Shown: positions 1-11,823 of the stretch, piece by piece
How the letters are laid out: each line of letters begins with the position of its first letter
Position numbering within the stretch: position 1 is the stretch's first letter
Origin: Condylostoma magnum
Taxonomy: Eukaryota; Ciliophora; Heterotrichea; Heterotrichida; Condylostomatidae
Reading direction: 5' to 3'
Length of the DNA: 64,000 nt
Assembly (NCBI GenBank): GCA_920105805.1
Contig: CAKKTI010000042.1
Coordinates: forward strand, 1 to 64,000
Notes under the pieces: model-generated
What the model was told of the DNA's origin: nothing
The model's input: only the letters and a program-made list of their open reading frames with translations
Databases searched by the model: none
Position numbers and translations under genes: made by a program

Positions 1-177
1 ACACCCTAACACCCTAACACCCTAACACCCTAACACCCTAACACCCTTACACCCTTACACCCTTACACCCTTACACCCTTACACCCTTTTTTTTTTTTTT
101 CCGATCTAACACCCTAACACCCTAACACCCTTACACCCTTACACCCTTACACCCTTACACCCTTACACCCTTATAAA
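1..177. repeat. Telomeric repeats, left chromosome end
   Basis: The outer units read ACACCCTA (CCCTAACA on this strand, TGTTAGGG on the G strand) and then switch to ACACCCTT. The whole A-type then T-type pattern occurs twice, split by a T-run and a short non-telomeric string at about 86-107. CCCTAACA-type telomeres are known from heterotrich ciliates. The C-rich strand at the 5' end fits a true left chromosome end. Subtelomeric sequence begins at about 173-178. Confidence 0.95.
86..107. other. Probable sequencing-adapter residue inside telomere
   Basis: A run of about 17 T is followed by CCGATCT and then by fresh telomere repeats. CCGATCT is the 3' end of the common Illumina adapter (usually CTCTTCCGATCT). 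It interrupts the repeat and the repeat pattern restarts after it, so it is most likely an assembly or library artefact, not biology. Confidence 0.75.
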
Positions 178-935
178 AAGGTGGTAAAATTGTTAAATAG
201 AAATGTGAAATAGTTTTAGGGAGATTTAAATAAATGATACTATTGTTATACTAGGGATTTATAACATGTGATTCATTTTATCGTCAGATTTTGGATGTTA
301 ATTACAACTTTTACATTTACTAAGATAGAAATACGGTTTAATGAATACTGAATCTTTAGATTTATTGGAGATATTGGCCAAATCATAATGCAACTAATAG
401 GAAACTTTTGCTATTTGCCCATCATTTCTATCTTGCTATTAGCATTCATATGCAATAGATCTCTCGATTACTCTTTCACCTTCTCTTATATATGAAAGGA
501 TGCTAATGCTAGACTGAGTATCATTTAATAATTATAATTGGAAGTGTAGAAGGCATTATAAAAAACTACATTATTTAAATATCCAGATTAAACCAATTAA
601 ATTATCAAAAAGGTTAATAAAAGTAAATTAGAAATCGATAGCTATGGAGAGATCTAATGAAATTCAATATTTATATAAAAGAATACTTATACTTAAAGTA
701 ATCTTACACTTGAAGGAATAATGAAACCTCTTTAAAGGAATTAAAACAGCTGGGAAATTAACTATTAAAAAGATAGTATTAATACAATATTTAAAAGGAT
801 ACCTGAATAACTTTCTCAAATATCTCCATTATAAAATTCAGTTATTTAGACAAGCAACTTGATATAATACATAGAATTTATATATTATTAAAGTAATTTA
901 TTAAATATTAAGATTAAGATGCATAAATGATCTAC
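178..935. other. Subtelomeric AT-rich stretch, no gene seen
   Basis: Very AT-rich sequence between the telomere and the WD40 gene. TGA occurs often in all frames, and no stretch has the texture of a conserved protein. The stop region and 3' end of the neighbouring minus-strand WD40 gene lie at its right edge. Confidence 0.5.
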
Positions 936-2267
936 CTAAATCTCCCATACTCTTACTTGCTTATCCTTTCCACCAGATACTATTAGTTATTCACTCCTTG
1001 AAATGCAAACTGAGTATACCCAATTATCATGTTGACCTATGATTTTATTATTTTATAGGTTTTATAAGTCCCATACTCTTACTTTCTTATCTAATCCACC
1101 AGTTACTACTATTTATTCACCTCTTGAAATGTAGACTTATTATATCGAACCATAATGTTAACCAATTATTCTATTTCTGGATGGGTTTTATAAATCCCAT
1201 ACTCTTACTTTATTATCACCTCCACCTGATACTACTAATTATTCACTCCTTGAAATGCAAACTGATGATACACTAATACAATGTTGACCTATGATTCTGT
1301 TTCTAGAGGGATTTTATAAGTCCCATACTCTTACTTTATTATCACCTCCACCTGATACTACTAATTATTCACTTCTTGAAATTCAAACTGATAATAAATA
1401 ATTATCATGTTGGCCAATTATTCTATTTCTGGATGGGTTTTATAAGTCCCATAATCTTACTTTCTTATCACCTCCACCAGATACTATTAGTTATTCACTT
1501 CTTGAAATGCAAACTTGCAATACATACCCATAATGTTGGCCAATTATTCTGTTTCTGGATGGGTTTTATAAGTCCCATAATCTTACTTTATTATCATCTC
1601 CTCCAGATACTATTAGTTATTCACTTCTTGAAATACAAACTGATTATACAGCATCATCATGTTGACCAATTATTCCTTATGCTCTCTTTCATTTCTTTTA
1701 CTAGAATTGTTTTTCTTCTAATTTTAGCTCCTTTGCTTAGGGCCTGATATATTCTACAGTTCTCATTAAATTAGCTTATCTTATAATCCATTTTAAGATT
1801 CTATTGCCTTGTTATTTCTGATCTGTTATAATAAACATAAATTATTATAATATTTCTCTGTATGCTTTAAGTTTTACTCTCGTCAAATCATCAGGATTTA
1901 CTCTTTATATGCTTTCTTTAGCTTAATTACTTGATTTGACCAAATCGTATAAATATTTCAGATATTCGGCTTTAATCTCATTCTCTGTTATAAAGTCATC
2001 AATTAAGGTGACTATCATAGGTTAACAAGTAATATTGAATGGTTAGCAAATTTGGAAAGTTCTTTTGAGCTTTATGACTGGATAAGCTCTTTCTAGATTT
2101 TCCCATAGAGTTATAAGGTTGTCTTAAGTGAAGATTTATCACTTTAGAATACTTTAAACTTAACTATAATCAAGTAATCCTATATGCAGTAAATTAGCTT
2201 GGTAGATTTGTTAGAAATCGATGTCAGTAACCAAATTTCTGATTATTAATTCCGTATAAATTTTCAT
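936..2267 (-). CDS. WD40 repeat protein
   Basis: Read leftwards from an ATG at 2267 there is one frame of about 443 residues, with TAA/TAG as Gln and two in-frame TGA read as Trp. Residues about 1-185 are helical and not recognised. The C-terminal 250 residues are six WD40 units spaced exactly 126 nt (42 aa) apart. Each carries a core like IVSGGGDKKVRVWDL followed by IGQH, and the units are nearly identical even at DNA level. Such proteins form beta-propeller scaffolds, usually with 7 blades, so the seventh blade here is missing or degenerate. The TAG at 936-938 falls right after the last blade and is the most likely stop. No specific partner can be inferred. Confidence 0.8.
960..1672 (-). 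repeat. Six 126-bp tandem repeats encoding WD40 blades
   Basis: The string CCCATACTCTTAC or a one-base variant recurs at about 945, 1070, 1196, 1322, 1448 and 1574, a 126-nt period. On the minus strand each unit encodes one WD40 blade. High nucleotide identity between units suggests recent unit duplication or gene conversion inside the gene. Confidence 0.85.
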
Positions 2268-2539
2268 TTTTTATATAAAATTGGTAAAGTTGACGAGATC
2301 GCACAAACTTTATATTTAGTTTGAGTAGCAGTAGTATTAGGAAGTTAGATTATATAGAAATAATTGTATCTTGTTGAAATAAGATATACTTCATTTCTAA
2401 CTTATACTTTATTCTGAGTGCATCAACTTCGTATAGTAATTATATTTATTCTAGATTTAAAGAGAAAGCAAAAGTATGAGTATCAATTTAAATAAAGCTA
2501 AGCTTGAAGGGAGACATTACTTCCTGTATATTATTTATT

Positions 2540-2841
2540 GTTTTTCAGTGTTATTATTATTATTATTAGAATTAAGATTAACTGTTTTGACCCTGAAGTA
2601 GATTCCTGCTCTAATTTTGATATAGTTCCCTTTTCTCTCCTAATTCTCTCAAGCTGTTTCAGTAATTTCCACAAAAATTCTTGTAAAAGGGCGGAAAACC
2701 TTTCTCCTCTTCCATTTTAAAAGTCTTCTTGATGGAGCTACTTAACAACTCTATTCCTATACTAATTTACCTATTTTTTCCTAGTTTTAACATTAAATTA
2801 CCCAGTTTTGACTTTTTTCCTAGGTGCGGGCTTCCTATCAT
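2540..2841 (-). CDS. Small basic hypothetical protein
   Basis: From an ATG at 2841 the minus strand reads MIGSPHLGKKSKLGN and continues for about 80 residues with sensible codon use, including a stretch like GFPPFYKNFCGNYW. It then enters a run of TAA triplets (2551-2568) that could be poly-Gln or, more likely, the tandem-stop region. Basic and lysine-rich. No family is recognised. The spacer to the WD40 gene start at 2267 is about 270 bp. The 3' boundary is uncertain because of the TAA run. Confidence 0.45.
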
Positions 2842-4180
2842 CCCCCCTATTTAAAAGTTTATTTCTTGTTTTTCAGTGTTATATGCTAAAAGTTATAAAT
2901 TATGATTAGCAGATTGCATAACTTAGCATATTCCCTAGTGTTGTTATACTAAAACATAGTATATCTCAAACGAACCTTTTTTCTATAAGAATTATTACAA
3001 ATATTTAAAGTTCTTTGCTTTGATAATCTATAAAGTACTTTCTTTAGAATAATTATCATTCAATAATACTCCCTAAATTGTCAGTATTAATTAAATAGCA
3101 TATTTCTCTTGTTATATTTTATTATATGCTCAATATCTTCCTATGTATTGATTGATCAAAATCTAAATTTATTCCTATTATACTCTTATATATGTGTAAT
3201 AATTTTTTGCTTATTATATATTCAATACACTTTTCCTATAGAGTCATTTTGTTAAAATTTCATTATTTTCCGTTAATTATGAAGTATATGTATATATTAG
3301 TAGAGTAAGTATTGTTTTAAGTATAATAAGGTGATCCCTAAGTTATTTTATTAAACTAGAACTGTGTGATTAGTAGTAAATATTACATTAAGTCTCTTTT
3401 AACATATTTCCGTCTAGCTAAAGAGTAAATAAAATACTTGGTAAAATTACTATATTCATTAATAATTAGTATTAAGAATTATAAAGCGAATTAAAGCAAA
3501 AATCTGCAAAGAAGAATTGTAGTTCTTTAAATATGGTTTATAATTCACATATTATAATAATATTTTAACTTAATATACTGTCATTCGCTTTTTATATTTC
3601 AATATTTTGATATCTAACTATTATTACTACTCAAAAATTATAGATATATTAACTTAACAACTTATCGTCTAAGTATAGATTATGTTATGTTGGGAAAACT
3701 ATTTTTTAAATGTATTTTCACTGTATGAAGCTTGTAATATATTGGAAAGATAGATATTATATGAGTAACAGCTGCTGCTTTACTTGCTTCGGTAAATACA
3801 AAACCTGTAGTATCTAATCCTATAAACATCATATTAAATTCAAATATTAATAAATAATTATTAATGAAGAAAAGATGGACTTGTATATTTTCTTGCTAAA
3901 AGTTTTGCCAAGAAATAAAGCTTTGATCTAGATTCTCCATAATATAACAGCATTTAAATTTTATAGAACTGCATATATAAGTTAAGGTGAATCAAATATA
4001 CTGGTTCATGCCTACAGATTAAAGATTGATAAAATAGATTTAGCTACTGAAGAAGGAATAAATTTAATGAGAGTATATTATACACCTTTTAGAAGTGTAA
4101 TATTCACAAAAGTGATATGGAGATTAACTGTTATATTTGGAGGATAATGATATGAAAGTTGCTCTAATAGTAGATTTTTA
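2842..4180. other. Long AT-rich spacer, no confident gene
   Basis: About 1.3 kb without a convincing protein on either strand. A plus-strand ATG near 3760 reads MSNSCCFTCFGKY, which looks like an acylated N terminus, but the frame downstream is not protein-like. It may be the decayed 5' part of the PP2C-like remnant that follows. Confidence 0.4.
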
Positions 4181-4189
4181 AGAATTTTT

Positions 4190-4740
4190 TAAATAAAGAG
4201 CAAGCTGATTAAGTAAGATTTCATAAAAATGATGACTCAGCTAAGGCTATATGTATTGGAATTCTATATAATTGTACTTTAGCAATTGGAAATAGTAGTA
4301 ATTAGAGTATTATAATAAGTAAGAAGTATCAGATATTAAATATAATCCTGATAATTACAAATCAACTGATAACACCCATAATAATATACTGATACTACTC
4401 AAGACTATAGAAGACTTTATAGTTGTAGGTATTATTCTTCTTATATTACTCTATAGATTAGCCTGTGACTCCTAAAATTTGCATTCTAATTGCATATTAT
4501 TTGGGATTCTGAATTTGATAACCAAATGAAAGGAGGTGCAACTGCTCAAGAATAGGGTATATAGACAATTGTTATTGGAGAGCATGTACTAGCCCACCTT
4601 ATACTGATATAAATAGTGCTGATAGAAGTAAATTTTAAAACGACGAATATTGATTAGTAGTTGTATCTGATTAACTTTTTCTCAAATTTATAGAAGCTCA
4701 GAATTCATTTATAATTAGCTTTTAGTCAAAAAATGCAAGT
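4190..4740 (+). pseudogene. PP2C-like phosphatase remnant or highly divergent gene
   Basis: Short plus-strand stretches recall PP2C (PPM) phosphatases. 'SAKAICIGILYNCTLAIGN' at about 4235-4300 resembles the strand-turn-strand before the GDSR motif. 'IKYNPDN' at about 4335 resembles the HKP region. 'DEYWLVVVSD' at about 4635-4665 resembles the DxFLxLASDG strand. The pieces lie in different frames (positions 1, 0, 1 modulo 3) and GDSR and DGHGG are not visible. One frame change coincides with a possible 14-nt GT..AG segment near 4326. It is either a decayed paralogue of the intact PP2C at 45320-46537 or a gene with tiny introns. It converges on the receptor gene at 4764. Confidence 0.3.
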
Positions 4741-4763
4741 CTATATATAAAACATCATTTTTA

Positions 4764-7700
4764 CTAAGCAGGATAACTAAGGGCTTTTATAATGTATCTT
4801 CTACTTGGATTATGTTCTAAATTATGATCTGGAGCTGATCCCCCTCTCCAAGAAAACCATCTAGATGATACAACTTCCGGAAATGCAGAGTTTACTAGTT
4901 AAAATCTAAATAGAGCTTCAATATTATTTTTGCCTCCTATTTCCAAATAATATTTTAATCCATAAACTTTTTTTGACATTGGAATCTGAAAAACAGTTAT
5001 TACAAGCACTGATAAAGCCGAGTATTTTATTATAATTGAATCTTGTTAAATGTATGCGTGTATTGTTGAAAGAGTCTGAATAATCATTGCACATGTTAAA
5101 GCTAATAAGTATAAAAATTTGATTACTTTATAGTTGCTTAACTTATTCTTAATTACATAAACATATAATACAATAAGTACTATAATCTAAGATATTCCTA
5201 GTGCTATTTCATGTTCTGATTCTAATAATTCTCAAAGAGCTAAATATATTACCTGAATTAAGTATCTTACCGCAATGAATTAATGAGTAAAGGCAACCTA
5301 TAAGACAGGCATTTGCTTTTTTTGCCATAAAAGATATAGTAATTAACTAAAAGTAGAATAGATTAGTATAATAGAAATTCCAATGATGGCAAAATAAAAA
5401 TGATCTCCTTCCCAACAATTCATTCAGCAATCATAATTGCTTATTGATTCATCAAGAGAATATCCACCTCCTTTATCACATTGAAAGATGCTTAATAAGA
5501 CTTTATGTAATGGTAAAGTGAGTACACATCCAATTACAGGAATTACTGTTTCTGATAATCTATGTATTAAGTAGAATATTCCTAAATAGGATTATAAACT
5601 AAATTTGAAAATAATACAACATACCATTCAAAGTCCAAAAATAATGAAGATAGGAATCAATGTACTTTAGTATCCTCCTTCATTATATTCCATTAATGAT
5701 GTAAAATCATATCTTATTAGCTTTTAAATTTCATAAAATTATGGCCAGATTTTGTATCAGCTTACTCCTAATCCTATAAAGCTTAATAAATCAATTAAAG
5801 GAAAAGCGTGTATTATTATATCTTAAGAGCTTATCATCAACTTTTAATTAATTTCTATAGGTAAAATTGAGTTATTAAACCTTATAATAATGATATATAT
5901 GGAAAATGCAGCAAAGCATATTATTCCTAATATTATTCTAAATACCAGTATTCCTAATTCTGAATCATCAATATCTGAAAGCAATTGTCCACATTTCATC
6001 TAATAACTAATAACTGATTCAGGAATTTCAGTTGATTATAATGGCCAAATGGGCTCTTTTATTTACTCAATAAGAATAGATGAATTTGGATTATAGATAT
6101 AAGAAGGCTCTATTGTAAAATTTCCTTCCTCATCTAAATATAATTAATACATATAAAACATAACTTGATCTCTGTCATTACTTTCTTATGGCATTGTAAC
6201 TGTTCCAGTACATCCTTAAAATTTTATCTATCTTATTGCATTGCTAACTAATTCTCCTTATTCATAATCAATTCCTCTGCTTATCATATAATCAAACACT
6301 ACTGAAAAAAGCATAGCACCATCGTAATACATACACATTGCGGGATCAAGTGTTATATCTGTTAATTATAGTAGTTTAAGATAAACTTATTATCCCTTTG
6401 AACCATAAAATGTTGCATTTGCAAAGCCTATTTGCCCTTAATACACTATTTTTCTTTATTCAGCTGTATTTGGATCACTTAGCATATCTTCCACATTTAC
6501 TGCTCCAGCAAATATACAAACAAATTTGTCTTTATAATTATTTGAATTATACAGCCAATCCAAAAGGTAGTAGATTGTAGTCTCTTCTATTGCTAGTAGT
6601 AAAGGTCTACATTTTGAATCAGCAATATTTTAAAAGTATTAAGGATTATCTTAAATTCACTCTTTATCGATATACTTGGGCAATCACCTATATTACTCCT
6701 CATTACATACTTTTAAATTAAGAGCTTATATTCCGTTTAAGTATCCATCATACCAATAATACCAGTCTTCTTAATAAATTGCTGAAAAACTATCCCAACC
6801 TAATAGGGAGTAGAACCTAATTGCAAATTTAGTTAGCATATCTACTCCTGATGTAATACGTGTAAACTCAGGAAAATCTTCTCTTGAACTTAGTGCTGGG
6901 CTTTAAGCAATAGGGCTATTATGAGGAATATGTCGTCCAAAATAATTAATTGCCTCTATAAGACCAATACTCATTTCAGAATTATAAGGACCTATGATTG
7001 CAACTCCTAAGTCATCAAGTTGTGGTTCAATGCAAGTTTTTATATATTCTAAATTTACTTCACTTGCTCCACATCCAAATTCATATGCTTCTAGTTCAAA
7101 ATTAGTAAGAATATCTTAAGATTCATTTACATCTTATATTGCAACAAAACTTCCTAAGAAAACAAATGGATTTCTATAAGCAGGCTCCCATGTAGGATTT
7201 AAAGGACTATTGCTTAACGAAATTCTTATTTTAGGAGTTATAATTTTTGGTATAATGGAAGATTACTCAAAATATATGCCTTTTGCCTAAACTATTTCTT
7301 GAATGCTTAGTATTTTATTTCCTGAGTCTAGTATATTTACAATTATTGTATTATATGTTCTAAATTAACCACTTTATTGAATATCATCTAGCATCATCGT
7401 TACTATTCCATCTGACTTTTGCAGACTTCTATCAATAGTGGAAATTACTATTTCTATATATGCTTTAATTTCCTCCTCTATTCCTTTAACATCAATCATA
7501 GCAGAATCTATTATCTATAACATTCCTGATAAAGCTGCATAATTACATCCAATAGAAATAAGCCCTGAACCTGCAATATTAATTTTACTCTTAATTATAC
7601 TACTTTCTAAAAATACTTATTCTTGTTTTGTTAAATTTGATAAAATGAGGAATTTTCCTGATGATTTTATTACTCTTCCCACTAATCGCTCCATGTTTTC

Positions 7701-8204
7701 AAGTGAAGTAGTTCCAGTTAATCCAATCAGGTAAGGTTAGCTCAAGCATTCTGTGTATTCAGATTAAAGCACACTAATGGATTAAACTTCAAAATAAAAC
7801 GATCATCCAATATTTGCTAGTAATTCCTTGAGATATGTGCATTATAGATTTCTATTCTCTCCTATATAGTAAGTATTTTTATTTCTGGTGTGGGATTAAA
7901 TTTTAGTAGAAAGATGAATTTTTTATTGATTTTACACATAGCGCGTTGCATAATGATAAAATATTAAATTCATACTAAAATTTATAATAACATCAGGTTA
8001 AAGGTCTTATAGGAAATTTGAATCCTCTATATTAGAATCTTTTTAAACATTAAAAATAATCGAATTCTTTATAGCATATTAATCTATTGTAGAAATTATG
8101 CTTTCTGTAAATTCTTACGGTGGTAAAACTATAAGAAAGTTTAATTATCTAATACTTTCAAGTGACCAGGTGATGCCTATTAGTCAGAAAAAGAAGAATA
8201 CCAT
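4764..8204 (-). CDS. Large receptor: ANF-type ligand-binding domain plus multi-TM domain
   Basis: One frame of about 1146 residues from an ATG at 8204. Residues 1-20 form a hydrophobic signal peptide. Residues about 20-500 match the type I periplasmic-binding/ANF receptor fold, with VAIIGPYNSE, SPALSSREDFPEFTR and SGVDMLTKFAIRFYSLLGWD in the expected order. A region with paired Cys and a WEGD-type loop follows. The last 300 residues (about 5700-4900) hold at least six hydrophobic helices. The architecture resembles class C GPCR-like sensory receptors of the plasma membrane, where ligand binding outside is relayed through the helices. The G-protein contact cannot be judged. TGA is Trp in several places. 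The likely stop is TAG at 4764-4766, followed at once by TAA. The ligand is unknown. Confidence 0.8.
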
Positions 8205-9878
8205 TTTAATATATAAGTTATAGCTATTGGATCTGACTTATTCCGTGTTTACGTATTTAGACTGTTGAATATATTTAATAGTTCTGTTTATAGATTGCAT
8301 AATATAAAATAATTAACCAAATAGAGTGGCTAAGCCTATATTACAAAATCATTTGAAATTGGAGGGTATTTCTAGAAGAAAAATAATATATCATAGAAAG
8401 CTACTTATTTAAGATAGAAGTTGTATTACTTCATACTATTTATCTGGCGTATATCCTAAATTTGCTGTAAATCAATTGTATCCTTAAATCTTCTATGCTA
8501 AATGATTATATGATATTTTATTTCTGATTGGCTCATAGGCATACTAAAACACACATTTTGATAGATAAAATAAGTATTTATATGTTGCCATTCAGAGTTA
8601 TTAATTTGTTATTTCCATTATTTTAAAGTTATGTTTCTAAAAGATAAATAATATAAGAGTTTAATTAAATACTATCTAGGATATAATTTGAAAAAGAATA
8701 ATTGAAATTAGGTATGTGAACAAATTTACAGATTAGTATAGAAGATAGAAAGCAAAAGACTATTACAATTGGAAGATAATATGTAGATCTAAAAATATAC
8801 AGTATAAATAATATCAAGAAAGGATAAAAATAATATAATAAGAAAGTAGTATTATTACTTTTCTGTAATATATTTACTTACGGAGAATACGTGGAATCAT
8901 GCCACTATGACTCAGTGATTAAAAATTATGCTCAAAGCGTTTTCTAACTGCAAAACATTAAAATAATCTATTACTCCTAATGTATATTTTAATAGTTGAA
9001 ATGTTCATCTTTTTCATAAATAGCTAGTAATAAAGAATAACCTACAATGTCTTAATCTCATAGAAAATTAGCATCCTTTTTTCATATTTTTTATTGTTAC
9101 TAACTTATTTGATCAAAAATGAATCTTAAATAAAATCAATGTCCTAAATGCTTCCCTAAATTTAAAATATTTACTGCCTTTTAAATTCAAAACTAGTGGC
9201 TTAGTTTTCGTTTATAATATTTACCATTATAATAAAATATTTATTAGTATTTTTAATAGTAAGCTTTGATTCGAATTAATTAAATAATTTTTTGGATATA
9301 CTCTGTAATGAATCTTATATGCTCACGCTTTAACTATATATTTCTAATTTACTAAAAATGTTTTACTTTCCCTCATCATCTAATCAATCCAAAACAATAT
9401 TTCAGAAAATTAATCAAACATAAAACTTTATTAAGTACGATTTATTTGAAATATGTATATAATATATTACCTAAACTTCCTCTTTTTAAAAGGTTGAGTG
9501 AAATTAATTATAACGAAGTTTTATTATTAAATTACTTCTTCATTTATTCTTATATGATAATATAAATTTTAATTTATTCATCCCACTATCCTATCTAAGT
9601 TAAAAGATGGATTAATTACAATAGCTTGGAAGGGAGTATTCTTTATAGAAGAGCTAAGCTTTTATTTTGTAATTGATTTACTCTTCGACTAAATTTTAGA
9701 ATACATAGATAATCAATGATACTTAGTATCACTAATTAAGAGCTAATGTGACTAAGTAAATTTGTGATATGAGTGATTAAAACAAAGCAGAATTATTTAT
9801 AGCTATTTAGATAAATTAACGTTTAATACAGCCTTGTTATATATGGAATTCAATTATTCTTAACTACTGTTCCTTCAT
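8205..9878. other. 1.7-kb spacer, no confident gene
   Basis: AT-rich sequence between the receptor start and the citrate synthase stop. Open frames exist everywhere because of the code, but none has conserved-protein texture. It is unusually long for this window, where spacers past 10 kb are mostly under 130 bp. It could hold the receptor promoter, a non-coding RNA or a fast-evolving gene. Confidence 0.4.
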
Positions 9879-11330
9879 CTAGAAATGGCTGATCAATTTA
9901 CTTAACTATTACCTAAACTAAGCGACCTCTCTTCTCTTATCGCTTAAACCTTTTGGAGATTCTAGTTGAAAATCGAATTATTATCTCTCATTCATTGGGA
10001 TGAATTATCTCTCGCTTTCTCCGATATAATTTTGGCTTGGTCTTACGAGTTTATTCTCCGTATCTAACTGAAATTCCCTCCAATGTGCAATTCATCCAAC
10101 AAGTCGAGAAATAGGAAAAAGGAGCGTAATTATCTCGCTAGGAATTCCTATTGTCCTATGAATAAATCCATTATAGGTATCAGCGTTTGTATAAATCCTA
10201 CGTTTTGTAAAATATTTATGATTTAGTGCTTACCTTTCTAGCTCTACTGCTATATCAAATAAAGGATCTCTTCCAAAAGTTTGAAATAGTTTCTCTGCAA
10301 TCTTTTTAGAAATTTCTGCTCTTGGGTCTTTATTTTTATATATTCTATGCCCAAATCCAAAAAGTATCTTTTAACCATTTTGCACTTCATCTAAAAATTT
10401 AGGAATATTTTCAATAGAGCCAATCCCTTGAAGCATATCAATAACAGTTTAGTTAGCTCCTCCATGTTTTCTTCCTGAAAGGGGTGCAAAAGCTCCTGCA
10501 ATACACATATAAATATCTGCATCAGTGGAAGCGGCGTGTCTTATTGCGGCAGTGGATGAATTTAATTCGTGTTCAGCTAGTATTATTTTTCACGAATTAA
10601 GGGCTTTTACTATGATTTATGAAGGCTTATAATTTATATCCCCATTGAAATCCATCATGTATAACAAATTTTCAATACAGTCTAGATTTGGATTTGGGGA
10701 TACAAATTCGGCATCAAATTTATGCCTATATATTGCTGCAGTTATTCCAATAATACTACCCAAGCATCTATAAATTTATTAGTTCATTACCAATTGATCT
10801 TCATATGGATTTTCATGAGCGTACCAAGATGGATTTTATTCCGGGTATAAGGTAGACATGGCGGAAAAACAACTTGACATGATTGAAAGGTGATTAGCGT
10901 CTTTATTAAACGTAGATATTATGTTTAAGATAGTCTTTGGAAGAGCTATATGAGACAAAATCTTACTTTCCCATTTATCAAGTTGAGCTTTAGTTGGCAA
11001 TTCACCATGAATTAAGAGGAAAGCAACTTCAAGGAAAGATGCATTCTCTGATAACTAATCGACCGGATATCCACGATATGTTAATGTACCCTTATTGGCG
11101 TCTATGTAGGAGATTTTACTTGAGCATGAAATGGAATTCATTTGTCCTTAATCGTATACCTTCAATCCGCGCTCTTCACTTACTATTTTCTATAGCTCGG
11201 TAGCCCTCACATAAGAGTTCTCTATAGGAATTTCATAAGTCTTGCCTGTTCGATTGTCAGTGACTGTTAGAGAGTTGGAACCTGTAATATGCCTTTCTAA
11301 CATTTAGAGCCGTTTTATACCCTGATACAT
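9879..11330 (-). CDS. CS: Citrate synthase
   Basis: Condenses acetyl-CoA and oxaloacetate to citrate, the entry step of the TCA or glyoxylate cycle. About 483 residues from an ATG at 11330. Conserved blocks appear in order: YRGYPVDQL (about residue 90), LAEHELNSSTAA with the first active-site His (about 250), GGANQTVIDML, GFGHRIYKNKDPRA with the second His (about 327), then the C-terminal blocks TNADTYNGFI, GIPSEIITLLFP and GWIAHWREF, and RPSQNYIGESER. UAA is Gln in ELERQALN and UGA is Trp in GWIAHW, an invariant site, so this gene is direct proof of the code. The length and the 'HW' C terminus fit a complete enzyme. Whether the first 40 residues are a mitochondrial or peroxisomal signal is not clear. 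Stop TAG 9879-9881. Confidence 0.97.
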
Positions 11331-11823
11331 TTTTATTATTAGCTAATTAACTCAAAAGTTTTATGATAAATACAGAGTAAAAAGTTACAAATAGAACTGG
11401 AATAGCACATTGATACTATTAAAGCATTATCTAAATAGACTATTAACATATTATTTTATTCGTAAATATATTATATGAGCTGGACTAATGATAAAGTAAT
11501 AAAGCTATACTTAATGAGTTTTAGAAGTTGATAAGAATAATACTATTTAAAATATTATTGATGAAAGCATTTGTAGCTTGTGTTTCCAAATTAATAGTAA
11601 AATTAACTAATTATTTATTCAAATAACTATAGTAAAATATATAAAGCTATTACGTTCCTTTACGCAATTTATTTACTTATGTCAATAGTTTTAAAATGAT
11701 TGATTTAGCTTTAAGAAGTTCAAAAGTATATTTTAATTCCTGTTAAATTCACAAAGCACTCAATAAAATAGGAATCAATGTATTATCTGTATATTTTAAT
11801 CATTTAGTTGTAATTAAAATATA
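11331..11823. promoter_or_regulatory. Divergent intergenic region
   Basis: About 490 bp of AT-rich DNA between the divergent starts of citrate synthase and the F-BAR gene. No other gene or motif is seen. It must carry both promoters. Confidence 0.4.

Noticed and set aside
960-1672. Regular direct repeats that could be read as a CRISPR-like or satellite array
   Set aside because: The 126-bp period equals 42 codons and each unit encodes a WD40 blade with SGGxD and VRVW on the minus strand, so the repeats are coding.
9841-10200. Plus-strand frame starting MADQFTQLLPKLSDL as a small gene
   Set aside because: It is antisense to the conserved C-terminal 115 residues of citrate synthase.
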